Source: Steinernema hermaphroditum
Lineage: Eukaryota > Nematoda > Chromadorea > Rhabditida > Steinernematidae
Direction of reading: 5' to 3'
Assembly: GCA_030435675.1 (NCBI GenBank)
Contig: CM059624.1
Location: 14,966,769-15,030,768, forward strand
DNA: 64,000 bases
How positions within the stretch are numbered: the stretch's first letter is position 1; each line of letters starts with the position of its first letter. The notes below the pieces were generated by a model, which was not told the DNA's origin, did not search any database, and saw only the letters and a program-made list of their open reading frames with translations. Both the position numbers and the translations under genes were made by a program. Shown in pieces: positions 19,665 to 28,619 of this stretch.

Positions 19665-20232
19665 ATGATACAGTGTACCATGTCGCTCTTCCACAAGATG
19701 GTCGTCCTTCTTCTCTGTATGCTTCCCTGCCATGGCGTATGTTATGTGACCCATCCTACAAACCCTATGTTTAGTCCGACGTCCTCAAAAGAACGTTCAT
19801 AAAATCCAGGACAGCACGGTTGAAGTACTATGAATCGAACTTTCGAAGGGCGGATTCTCTGCATCACTGCATGTTGATGTGCATGAACACAAATAGTTGT
19901 CGTGCTGGGAGCTATAACAACCGAACAGGCACCTGCTATCCTGTGTATGAGTACAATTTCGTATACCAAGAATATGGTCAACCGTCGAAAGAGGTCACTA
20001 ACTTTCTTATGCTTGATGAGACTGATGAGATGTATGAAGATGCGAACATGTGCAAGGAGCACTTTAAAAAAGTCCTTAAAGGTAGGCAATCACTCAAGCT
20101 ATGACTGTCCTAAATATGCGTGTAAGTTGTCCAGCTATGACCTGGGTTTTTAGATCGAGTGACGAGGTTCACTGGCAGGTCAATCCAATCAGGACGATGG
20201 TGAAGAGTCTTCGTGATGCAAAGGGTGGATAA
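19665..20232 (+). CDS. Secreted PAN-like cysteine-rich protein, copy 1
   Basis: Exon 1 (from 19665) encodes a signal peptide (MSLFHKMVVLLLCMLPCHG). Exon 2 (starting about 19810-19815, ending 20081) carries the cysteine-rich domain: LHHCMLMCMNTNSCRAGSYN, TGTCYPVYEY and a final MCKEHFKKVLKG. Exon 3 (20135-20232) adds a short polar tail. The cysteine spacing C-x3-C-x5-C..C..C is that of PAN/apple-like modules, which bind glycans or proteins outside the cell. Three more genes of this type lie at 22.5, 26.4 and 27.8 kb. The exact exon 1-2 junction is uncertain because the cleanest GT-AG pair is out of phase. GTAT|GTTATG with ACAG|CACGG keeps the frame. Confidence 0.65.
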
Positions 20233-20431
20233 CGTTGAAAAATGTCCATTTTTGTCCAATTTCCTATGTGTAAACGGAGAGGCTATAGGACCGTTGATTA
20301 GTGTCGGATCTCTTCCTCGTGTTACCGTATGATTTTCAGCTGTAATGAGTCAGTTATCTCGTCCTATCTAAAGAGTTTGTTATCTTCCATGCAATATGGT
20401 GGTGATGCAGAAGTATAAAAAGGGTCGACAT
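20233..20431. other. Short intergenic spacer
   Basis: No feature apart from TATAAAA at about 20414, upstream of the conserved promoter block of the next gene. Confidence 0.4.
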
Positions 20432-20485
20432 CAGTTTTGCGATGCATTGTTGCATTAAAATGTTGTTATATAAAGGCGAAACCCG
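20432..20485 (+). promoter_or_regulatory. Shared promoter block, copy C
   Basis: CAGTTTTGCGATGCATTGTT with the following GCATTAAAA (20432-20460), then TTATATAAAGGCGAAA, lies 25-80 nt before the ATG at 20510. This is the best match to the family consensus and has a clear TATA-like element. Confidence 0.65.
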
Positions 20486-20509
20486 ACGTTTTCAAACTAC
20501 TGATAAGCT

Positions 20510-21376
20510 ATGAACGCCTTACCATTGGACTTATACGATGAACTGATCCATCGACTCTCTAAAGCTGACATCGGACGTCTTAAGCTCTTATCAGGATACT
20601 GGTCATCTACAGCCGAAACTCATTTAGACAGGCGCCGCGAACTAAGTGTTTGGTTGAAATCGAACAACGAAGGCAATAAAGGCGTCGTTATGCTTCACTC
20701 TAATTTAAGAGAACTGCCTTTCGAGATAGACTTCAAGCACGACCGAATCAAGTCCATTCTCCTTAGTCGGAACTCGACTGACGAAACAGCGGAAGAAACA
20801 CTGGAACATTTCCGAACGAAAACACTGCCAATGATTCGGTCTGTTGCTAGTGAGTGCATATTGAATGCTTTCGTGGCTGGCTTTCAACCACATAAGGTAT
20901 GCGACATCATCTTTGATGGACTAAAGGAATGCAGTGGTCTGTCAAGCATCGTAGTTTGCAACTATGGAGAAAAGTGCCACGAGTTCATAAGACGCCAGAT
21001 CGAATTCGGTAATTTGAAAGCACTGAGTTTATCGGGTAACAGTGCATGGCCAGCGGATTTCCAAGACTTGATTAAAGTCTTCGTGAAATCACCAAAATTT
21101 CGGAGACTTGCTATAGGAGGTTCCAACCTGAGACTGGACTTCGACATGGTCACTTGTGTATTCGATCGCTTCTTCAACGGAGAACGAACTTCCTTCGCTC
21201 TTACAGGAAGTCACTCAATTACCGTAGATGATTTGAGATCGCTGTACCCACAATTCGCGGTCAGTCCTGACCACTGGGTCTCTGAAGGGTCAATCGCTTT
21301 TTGGATAGTACCCCTGAAAGAAGGGAATTTAAAGGTTACTGTTAATGGCACACGAATGGAGGTATGTTGTCGATGA
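20510..21376 (+). CDS. F-box-like family protein, copy C (intact, single exon)
   Basis: 288 aa. The N-terminus MNALPLDLYDELIHRLSKAD matches the other copies and resembles an F-box. Conserved landmarks follow: FEIDFKHDRIKSI, ETLEHFRTKTLPMIRSVAS, CDIIFDGLKECSGLSSI, GEKCHEFIRRQIEFGNLKAL, WPADFQDLIKVFVKSPKF, NLRLDFDMVTCVFDRFFNGE and SLYPQF. The most diverged part is the last 50 residues, as in the other members, which may be the target-facing end. The frame is undisturbed and the promoter block is intact, so the gene is probably active. An SCF adaptor role is inference only. Confidence 0.8.
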   Translation: MNALPLDLYDELIHRLSKADIGRLKLLSGYWSSTAETHLDRRRELSVWLKSNNEGNKGVVMLHSNLRELPFEIDFKHDRIKSILLSRNSTDETAEETLEHFRTKTLPMIRSVASECILNAFVAGFQPHKVCDIIFDGLKECSGLSSIVVCNYGEKCHEFIRRQIEFGNLKALSLSGNSAWPADFQDLIKVFVKSPKFRRLAIGGSNLRLDFDMVTCVFDRFFNGERTSFALTGSHSITVDDLRSLYPQFAVSPDHWVSEGSIAFWIVPLKEGNLKVTVNGTRMEVCCR

Positions 21377-21636
21377 TTTATCTTCTTCCTTCTCCTTTCC
21401 CATCATTTGATAAAAGTAACAAATATACTCCATCTTATTGCTAATTTTGCCATAAACCGGGTCACGTTGCTAATAGCCAACGTGGTGTTCATCGTCTGTT
21501 GTCTCGGAGACTCGGACGAACTTCTCATTTGCATTTTCAACGTTTCATTTTAGAGAGGCTAGCAAGTGACGGAACGCTACAGCAGGTATGACACGTTACC
21601 ATGTACATATATGGCGAAAAGTGGGTCAATTGCGTC
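21377..21636. other. Intergenic spacer
   Basis: No gene. AT-rich 3' flank of the F-box-like gene. Confidence 0.4.
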
Positions 21637-21732
21637 ATGCGATTGTGTTACTCAGTTCTCGTTCTTCTCACGGCGTCTTTCACTTCTTCCGGCAAAAATT
21701 CTTTACTTGGCCCGTACATCAGTACTGCAGAT
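21637..21732 (+). CDS. Orphan signal-peptide exon
   Basis: The open stretch MRLCYSVLVLLTASFTSSG then KNSLLGPYISTAD ends exactly at a GTAAGA donor (21733). The first 19 residues form a good secretion signal. No downstream exon could be linked with confidence. The best acceptor is CTACAG at about 22078. It resembles the first exons of the neighbouring PAN-like genes, so it may be what is left of another member. Confidence 0.35.
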
Positions 21733-22538
21733 GTAAGATATGACCAACACAGCGATAGGTGCATTCGGTATTTAAGACCCAACGATTTACGTGTTTGAAG
21801 GAAACCACCATCCATCAAACAATTAATACCATAGGAAGCCGTACATCATTGTGCATTTTTGTCATCTGGAGGTGCCAAAAAATGACCCTGAAAAATGAAT
21901 AGACCTCTAACATTAAGAGCAATGCAATGGACAAGTATCGAATCATAGAGTGGGGTGAGAGTTCACTATACTCCACAAATCACCCATCTATTTTGCGACA
22001 AGTGTAAACATGACGAAAAAGATGAATGTTTATCAAGTGTCCTGTGCCAACCCAATAGTATGTCGTTAATTCTACAGTTCCTGTACCGTTTTCTTTGTCT
22101 GACAATAATAATAAATGTGTGCCACTTCATCGGAAATTTTTGGGAACGGAAGACTGATTATAAGCCACACATTCACATGGCAATGGCAACGTACAGTTTG
22201 ATCCCATAGGAGAGTCTCACTCGTGTCGCGAAGTAGAGGTGCAGGAGTTGGTCTTCGAACCAAGGGGTCAAAGGTCCATTCAATTTGTGACTCACATTGG
22301 GCAAAGCATCAAGCACGCAATATAGGAAACTTGGTTGTAATGTTCATTCGAAAGTGGCTCTATACGAACAGGATCTGGAATATTTAAGTGCAGTGGATTG
22401 ACGGCTCCAAAATTCACGACTATGGAAACACGAAATATGTTTTTTTGGTACTTTTTCCTTCCACTTTAGCCTTTTTCTGAAACGCATGCAAAATCAGGCC
22501 AGCGTTACTATGCCGCTTCAGTTGAAGCATCCCAAACG
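21733..22538. other. Interval without a firm gene
   Basis: Possible continuation of the orphan signal-peptide exon. Nothing else is recognised. Confidence 0.35.
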
Positions 22539-22969
22539 ATGCTGCTGCCAACGAGGGCGCCTCTTCTCCTCCTTCTCTATCAAACAGTAAAGTTTGAGCC
22601 CTGTTTTTTTTTTCAGTTTACATAGCTTTCCAGGTCAGCAGTATCGCTGAGTCACGAACTTTCATGATTTCCAACAAGATAACACTGTATTACAATCCAC
22701 AGAATAGGGTCACGACCCAGTCCTTGGAGGATTGTATGAAATTTTGCACGGCGAAACCTAAATGTCTTGGAGGTGTGTATGCACACAAAGCAAAAAACTG
22801 CTGGCCAATCTATGGATATGGAGTGTATCACGAAAGCTGGGCTGGAACTCCTTTTATGACCTCTTTTCTCGCGGTCAAAGACAACGAAGACGAGCAGAAG
22901 AAAAAGGAGGAAGCCTGTGAGGACAGCTTTAAGAAGACCCTAGACGGTTATTTCATACTGTATTGTTGA
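22539..22969 (+). CDS. Secreted PAN-like cysteine-rich protein, copy 2
   Basis: Exon 1 (22539-22586, 16 codons) encodes MLLPTRAPLLLLLYQT, a short signal peptide. The 47-nt intron has a GTAAAG donor and a TTTCCAG acceptor. Exon 2 (from 22634, phase 0) encodes VSSIAESRTF and then the cysteine domain: LEDCMKFCTAKPKCLGGVYA, KNCWPIYGYGVYHE and ACEDSFKKTLDG. The reading stops at 22967-22969, or splices at 22946 (GTTATT) to an unseen third exon. The gene at 26368 has the same 16-codon first exon and a similar start to exon 2 (VQSSIVGNFF), which supports both models. Extracellular binding is inferred from the PAN-like cysteine layout. Confidence 0.65.
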
Positions 22970-23816
22970 CATTGATGACTGCGATGTTTAGAACGCTTGG
23001 GTCCCAAGCTTCGTGTTGCTCAAGCTCGACAACAAGCTGGAAGTTTTATTGGTTGACGGTTCGACGTTAGTTGGATGGTGGTTTTGTGGCATTATGACGC
23101 GCGAGATAGAATGTTTGTGGCAAGTTGGGGTGTAGCCTGCGAAATAAAAGACTAAAATGGACATTGATGCCGGAGTGTAGTAGTCGGGGCACCAATGTAG
23201 TGGTGCGGACACTCGAGCCGATGCTATGCGGGTAAGGAAACCGGGAGAGAAACAACGAGACTCCGATGCCAATTCCTGTTCGCGGGATGCGTAGCACGAC
23301 TTAGGAAAAGCACTTTATATCCGTCCACCAGAGAACGGTACCTCTGAACAACAAGCAATCACGAAAATAGGAACGATGGCACTCGCTCGCACGGCCGAGG
23401 CTACGGTACAGGGGCTTCGTGGTGGGAGCCCGGGGCGTCTTCTCTACAGGAGCAATGGGGATATGTGAATGGACGAGTAAGTACATAGATATCTGGGACC
23501 CTTCTGAGTCGGAAATGGGCGCTGACTGAGTTGTATATCCGTATGAGCCGTTAGTCCGCTCACGGATCGGCTGAGTGGCAACCTGAAATCGGATCTAGCC
23601 GATCTGATCCATGCATGTACCAGTAAATGGACGAGTAAGTGACCGCGATCGAAAAAGGCATTGGTTAGGTGGAGTCTAACCTTGTCAAGTCGAAGGGGAA
23701 GTTGCAGACGTTTGAAAGCCGCTGATATAGCATTTGGAGCGATCGAACGAACTCATTGAGGAATGCGATGCCTTATCCTCAAAAGCATCACATAGGTGTA
23801 CATAAAAGGCGTTATT
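22970..23816. other. Interval without a gene
   Basis: No coherent coding. The 13-mer TGGACGAGTAAGT occurs twice (about 23471 and 23628) in otherwise unremarkable sequence. Confidence 0.35.
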
Positions 23817-24292
23817 TTTTGCTTTCCTTCATCAGAAAACATGAAGATTCTGTGGTTAATCTCTGTTTGCCTTCTATTCGAAGTTGGCCGATCATTCCCT
23901 CGTTCTCAACTGAGGGTAGCGAACCACGCGCCGCACATAGTGATCAGTTACGCTGATCACCCGGAAGTGAAACGTTTCAAGAAAGAGCTCGAAGAGAGCG
24001 TCGAACTTTCCCGACGGATCAAGGAATTTAATGAGCGAGTGATTGAGGTGGAGAAGCGCCAGAACGCTAGAAAGAAGGAGGGATTCTTTGAATCTCTCTT
24101 CAATGCCATTGGAAGATTTATCAGTTCTGGCACAATTAAACGGAACGAAGCTGCAAACAAGCAAGCCGAAGTTGTGGATATGCTAAGTGGGGCTGCAGTA
24201 AAAGGAGACGAAATCGCCAAGCAACAACTGCGTCGCTTTGGGACTGGCAGGAAGAGAACCCCTGGAACGGAAGCGCCATTGTCCTTCTTTTG
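23817..24292 (+). CDS. Secreted coiled-coil protein, nematode-type, unknown function
   Basis: From the ATG at 23817 the product is about 158 aa: signal peptide MKILWLISVCLLFEVGRS, then a charged helical region (VKRFKKELEESVELSRRIKE, FNERVIEVEKRQNARKKEG) likely to form a coiled coil, then a conserved block VVDMLSGAAVKGDEIAKQQL. The frame ends TPGTEAPLSFF. In a different frame the DNA just beyond encodes a clear transmembrane segment (NGSAIVLLLILAVTAFIYSL) that is also kept in two partial copies at 18.5-19.1 kb. The intact ancestor may therefore have ended in a membrane anchor. An upstream in-frame Met at 23796 is less likely because it would mask the signal peptide. Confidence 0.65.
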
Positions 24293-24675
24293 ATTCTCGC
24301 CGTCACAGCGTTCATCTACTCACTGAGACGCATCTACCTCATTCGCTTCAAGACAATTCTGAGCCGTTCGTGCCTTCCCTTCCGATTTATAACTTCAATG
24401 TTTAATTGTCATCATTTTCGATAAAACTGTCTGATTGTGTTAATGTTCAGGAGAAAATCGTGGTAAGACCGAGTGCGCTGTCACGCATTTCGCAACCACC
24501 CGGGGAGACTGCGTCCATTCTGATCGTTTCGAGTATTGCCGCATACTAATGTATGTACACCGCGCCTCTTTTTGATTGACAATTTTGAGTTTGAGTACTC
24601 ACAATGAAACATCCCATAGTCGGACTACAAAATTGATGAACGAGTAGGATGATGATGAGAGTAGAGCGTACATAG
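24137..24675 (+). repeat. Inverted segmental duplication, right arm
   Basis: Reverse complement of 18692-19225. It covers the 3' half of the gene at 23817, its 3' flank and the segment down to GTAGAGCGTACATAG. This arm retains the full gene, so it is the likely source copy. Confidence 0.7.
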
Positions 24676-24705
24676 TGACACGTTGATGTCATAGAGTGAT
24701 AGGGT

Positions 24706-24900
24706 CCGCCAACTTTGATTGTAGAGATTTTGAGTGCGGCGGTTCCAACCCGTAGCAAAAGACATCTGTCGTGTAGGGCAATTTCGGGTTTGATTGATGA
24801 CAGATGTCTTTGTGGCACAGTGGAACCTCTCTTTGTCAGCAAAAGTCCGCTACGGGTTGGAACCACCGCACTCAAAATCTCTACCATCAAAGTTGGCGGG
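24706..24900 (+). mobile_element. 195-bp fold-back element (nested inverted repeats)
   Basis: The outer arms are 51 nt: CCGCCAACTTTGAT..CCGTAGC at 24706-24756 and its inverse at about 24850-24900, with two mismatches. Inside is a second inverted pair, AAAGACATCTGTC (about 24758) and GACAGATGTCTTT (about 24799). There is no coding. This is a MITE or hairpin-forming repeat. No target-site duplication could be fixed. It sits about 30 bp beyond the edge of the inverted segmental duplication. Confidence 0.6.
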
Positions 24901-25089
24901 TTCGGCTATATGCATATGGAAGGAAGCCCCCCCTGTACATTCTGTTTTCGAATCTGGAGTCGAACGGCCACTTTATTGCAGTGAAAAAGACCGCTTCTGA
25001 CGAGCTTGAAACCACAGAAATGAGTCAGCAAGCGGGATGATAAAAACCTCTCCCACTCTCTCAGTATTCACATTGCATTAGTAAGCGCT

Positions 25090-25585
25090 GTGACTAACAG
25101 ATCGCCGATCAGCGCATCCCCTCTTCCAATCACCCCTCAGTCACTTTTCCTCTTTCTCACTGTGTGGATGTGTCCTATCCTGTGTCTACTCTTCTTCTCC
25201 TTCTCACTCACTCTTGGAAATGACGTCCTAGAAAACCCGGTCGTCTTCAGCGAGGAGCAGCAGATGGATCTCTGCCGGGAGAAGTGGTGGCGCGAAAACT
25301 ACGACTACTGTAAGGACATCATGAAACAGTTGCCGAAATGGTACCAGGAGACCGAGGAGTATCTGCTCAACTTCGTCTTTAACCATCGCCGAAAGCATGC
25401 AGTGTCGATAGTGTCGACTGAGCGGATGGACGAGATCGTCAAGTTAAGTGATGAGGGACTCAAGAATGGTGAATGAGAACTGAATCGATTGAGATATTCT
25501 TCACTTACATTCTTCCTGTGCTTATTTTGTAATAAAAAAGTCTTGGTTCAGCTGTTTGTACAGTGGCACATGTGGACCCATGATC
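25090..25585 (+). CDS. Small secreted or membrane-anchored protein
   Basis: An open stretch from 25090; the Met at 25168 (MCPILCLLFFSFSLTLGNDV) gives a clean signal peptide. The mature part is charged and Trp/Tyr-rich: SEEQQMDLCREKWWRENYDY then CKDIMKQLPKWYQETEEYLL, with two cysteines and no recognised domain. The reading stops at 25474-25476 (TGA). Alternatively a GTGAAT donor at 25469 splices to CAG|CTGTTTGTACAG (about 25551) and ends soon after. Codon use and length suggest a real small gene, but neither the 3' end nor the function is settled. Confidence 0.5.
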
Positions 25586-25970
25586 GAAGAACGTTTTTCG
25601 ATATCAGTGGAGATGCGGTCAGAGTCACCCACCAACATCCTCTACGTTGGTGCACTTCTTATGACTTTCTCGTGGTTAAGGCATAATTTAAATAAACCCG
25701 GCTGCGCGCGAATTCGCGCCCTCCAGGTACTAAAAGCCAATTAGATGCTCATGCAAATGGTGAAGTTGGGGCCAAAAATCTGTAGCCCTGCGGGCGGCAA
25801 GACACCATAGCCCTGCGGGCGGCAAGATTGGTGCTCATGCAAATGACTGAAGTTGTCCAAAAAACTGCAAAGCTAAAAAATACGCTAAAAACGGAACAAA
25901 AACTGTAAAGAAACGCAAAGCCTTGCGTCCCCAGAGATATGGTGGAAGTATAGCGCAGCCATCTTAAGTG
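25586..25970. other. Intergenic, with a short tandem repeat
   Basis: A 24-nt unit TAGCCCTGCGGGCGGCAAGA is present twice in tandem at about 25783-25828. No gene. Confidence 0.4.
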
Positions 25971-26041
25971 TCTGTGTGGCTCATTGCGAGCGTGCTTCGT
26001 TTGTAAGCGGACGGTGCCGGGTTCGGTTCCCCTCGGGGTAC
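25971..26041 (+). repeat. tRNA-derived SINE-like element, copy 1
   Basis: Carries a tRNA-like head TCTGTGTGGCTCATTGCGAG, an anticodon-stem-like TGCTTCGTTTGTAAGCG (5-bp stem, loop with TTT) and a B-box-like GGTTCGGTTCCCC. The acceptor arms do not pair, so it is not a functional tRNA. It shares the head CTGTGTGGCTCATTGCGA with 43759-43830. Confidence 0.55.
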
Positions 26042-26367
26042 TTATTTTGTGTGGGTGTTTTCCCCGTGCTCACAGAAAAACACACACACACATAAACAGA
26101 CCAACGGACCCGTCGGTTCTCCATTTATATACAGGGGATGCGAAGTGGAGAGATATACCTTCTCTCACTCCTCCTCTTTCCACCGTATAGAAGAAATAAA
26201 CACAAATTTATGCGCCAACTCAGTAAATATCACGAAGTTCAGCGAAAATCGCCTTGTGAAAGGACGGTATGATCAGCAGATGACCCTGCTGATCAGTGTG
26301 TAGTTTCTTCACACTAGCAAAACAGTGAAGGTTGATTTGCGCCCATTCACCGTGCGCCTACATATAT
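26042..26367. other. Intergenic
   Basis: A short (CA)n run at about 26080-26095. No gene. Confidence 0.4.
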
Positions 26368-26899
26368 TCAACCCCAAAAGGGAAAATCTCGGATGCAGAG
26401 GAATCCTTCACAAATCGGTTCAGTGGTAGCTGTAGATGGAGGAGACGTTGTTGTTTCCGTTGCAGTAGATCGGGCTAAAGAGCGATATGAATGGCTCAGA
26501 GTAGTGTCACCTTTCACGAGCTCCTTGAACGACTTATCACACGATTTTTCTTCTTCTGTGATCATCACAAACGACGTAGCCTTGGCGGCATAAAAACCGT
26601 TGTTCTTGTCAACCGACAGACTGTCGAGGATGTAGCAGACGCCATCGTAAGCCGTGTGGACGCCGCCTTTGCATCCTGCTTCCAGAAGACACTCTTTCAT
26701 ACAGTCCTCCACGCTTATGATGCCGGTCTTAAAGTTAGTAGTGCCATCGTATTTCAAAACTATTTTGTCACTTGGAAAGAAATTTCCCACAATGCTGCTC
26801 TGGACCTACAATATTTATATAATAAATTAGGATTAATACAAGGGAACATACTGGAATAGTGAGCAGCACGGTGAGGAGGACCACCTGAATTTTTGACAT
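26368..26899 (-). CDS. Secreted PAN-like cysteine-rich protein with Thr/Ser-rich tail, copy 3
   Basis: Exon 1 (26899-26852) encodes the 16-residue signal peptide MSKIQVVLLTVLLTIP. The intron is 46 nt (GTATGT..TTGTAG). Exon 2 (26805-26368, phase 0) encodes VQSSIVGNFF, the cysteine domain (VEDCMKECLLEAGCKGGVHT, GVCYILDSLS and SCDKSFKELVKG) and then a Ser/Thr/Pro stretch (ATETTTSPPSTATTEP), probably O-glycosylated, and a Cys pair CEGFLC. The stop is at 26368. This is the best-resolved member of the four PAN-like genes and serves as the template for the other models. It is likely secreted or cuticle-associated. No partner is known. Confidence 0.75.
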
Positions 26900-27272
26900 C
26901 GCTTCGACTGACGCCTAGCGACATATGGCCGCTACTTGTGCCTGCGTACTTGTTTATTCATGCAACACATTATGACGATCTACGTTTTGCAGTTTTACGC
27001 TTGACTAGAAGAAGACCGACGATTACGGTATGATAATCTGCCTCTTGTGCTTATCTATAGGGAGCATTGCAGTTACTTACAAGGGAACTACTCGAAGTGA
27101 TACGCGCCGATCGGGCTGCGGTGTGGTGGGACGTATAGAGGGTGGGCTGGGGAGTCGAACGCACATAAACTCCGCGGCCCTGAATTAAGGCATGTACACA
27201 AAACATGGCCACGAAGTTACAAAAATTCACAGCAGTCGGTACTAGTACGACCGCAATGGCTAAGAGCGGCAC
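26900..27272. other. Intergenic
   Basis: No gene. The segment GATACGCGCCGAT (about 27099) recurs as TATACGCGCCGAT near 32079. Confidence 0.35.
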
Positions 27273-27347
27273 TGCCTGTGTGGTCGAGTGGTAGTGCTGT
27301 CGGTTACCAATACATAAGGGAGTGGTGGTTCGAACCCCTGCGGGTCC
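27273..27347 (+). tRNA. tRNA-like sequence, probable pseudogene or SINE head
   Basis: GCCTGTGTGGTCGAGTGGTA gives an A-box-like element and GTGGTTCGAACCCC a B-box-like element at tRNA spacing. The putative acceptor arms (GCCTGTG and GCGGGTC) do not pair. It shares the head CTGCCTGTGTGG with the SINE-like copy at 43759. Confidence 0.4.
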
Positions 27348-27403
27348 AAAACTTTTTAATTTATCTTCAATCACCTTTTCTCGTATGTTTTACGCGTTAC
27401 TCT

Positions 27404-27570
27404 GACGGACCAAAGCGAGTTTCGAGCTGAGTTTCGCCCAAAGCTCGGAACTCGAAATGCGGCAGCGCTTATAGTACTGAATATCATCCTGTGTGGCACG
27501 AAATCACAGTGGCAGGACGGACCAAAGCGAGTTTCGAGCTGAGTTTCGCCCAAAACTCGGAACTCGAAAT
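27404..27570 (+). repeat. Two-copy direct repeat, 112-nt period
   Basis: GACGGACCAAAGCGAGTTTC..CTCGGAACTCGAAAT (55 nt) occurs at 27404-27458 and 27516-27570 with one mismatch. Each copy contains internal inverted words (GAGTTTCGAG and CTCGAAA). Open frames across it are by-products. Confidence 0.7.
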
Positions 27571-27755
27571 TCCCACATCCCTGGTTCGGACGTTCGGTCA
27601 GCGCGATCACATACAGAACGAATCACAGACATCCATTGGCAACGCAATGGTCAGTTCCATACTAGAAAAGGATAAAAAGCCCGAAGATATGACAATAGAT
27701 AAATAAACAAGACGAAATGAAAACTTTACAAGCGTTACAGAATTTTTCGATAGCG

Positions 27756-28302
27756 CTATAGACTAAAATGACTGCCGACAGCTGAACTGCTAATGACTAC
27801 GGCTTCAGACGGGAGGGAGCCATCCCTGCGTCTAGAAAAATACTCATGTATTATCGATTTACCGAAGTATTTACCTTTCACTATATCGGTGAACGAAACT
27901 CCGCACGCCTGCTTCATTTGTTCATCCAAAGAAGGGACCTTGACAAACGAACTCTGGCCACCATTGTCGACGTAGTACTTAGTGTCACTAATTGACAGTT
28001 TGCTGAGCACAAAGCACTCCCGCCCCTTGGCCGCATACAAACCGCCAGCACATTCATCATGAAGCGCGCATCTGGCCATGCAGTCCGTCGCAGAGGCGAC
28101 GTCCTCTGCTGACTTAACGCTTTTCAGCCCATAGGTGGGATGAACGTTCAATTCGGAGTCGTTGCTCACGCGAAAGTGGTACTCTTTTCTTTCGGAGTCC
28201 GCCTAAATTCTCATGTTTCCTCAACAAGAAGTTATCACATACGTTTCCGCATAGAACACAGAAGAAGATGAAGGCTGCAGCAGCAGCTCGAAGCGTCCAC
28301 AT
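27756..28302 (-). CDS. Secreted PAN-like cysteine-rich protein, copy 4
   Basis: Exon 1 (28302-28243, 20 codons) encodes MWTLRAAAAAFIFFCVLCGN, a clear signal peptide. The intron of 61 nt runs from a GTATGT donor to an AAGAG acceptor. Exon 2 (from 28181, phase 0) encodes YHFRVSNDSELNVHPTYG and the cysteine domain: ATDCMARCALHDECAGGLYA, ECFVLSKLS and ACGVSFTDIVKG. Either the frame continues to a stop at 27756 or it splices at GTAAAT (27874) after KG, the same position at which copy 1 splices. Domain, length and exon layout match the three other members, in particular the C-x3-C-x5-C opening and the closing C..SF..IVKG. Confidence 0.7.
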
Positions 28303-28619
28303 CCTTCCTTATGGCCTTAGCAACTGTGTTTCCTTAAGAGATATCATGGCAACAAAGGACTTCTTTGGCAACCCTTTAGCAGGCGCATATAGCTTTTCGT
28401 CATTTTCGCCGCTTTGATGTAATTTTTAGGCAGTGTATCTTGATTGAGGGCTTGGTCAAGTCAAGCTGAGAATCGAAAGACCGGAATGTCCGTTGACTAG
28501 AGTTTGTACCAAGTTTAAAAGGTCATGGAACTTGTGTTGTGGCACTGATTTACACGATGACATGGCGCATATTTATTGCTTTTATCAAATAAAAGGAACA
28601 CGTTATGTAAGGAGATGAC
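28303..28619. other. Intergenic
   Basis: No gene. An AATAAA-like signal lies on the minus side of the next gene. Confidence 0.35.
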
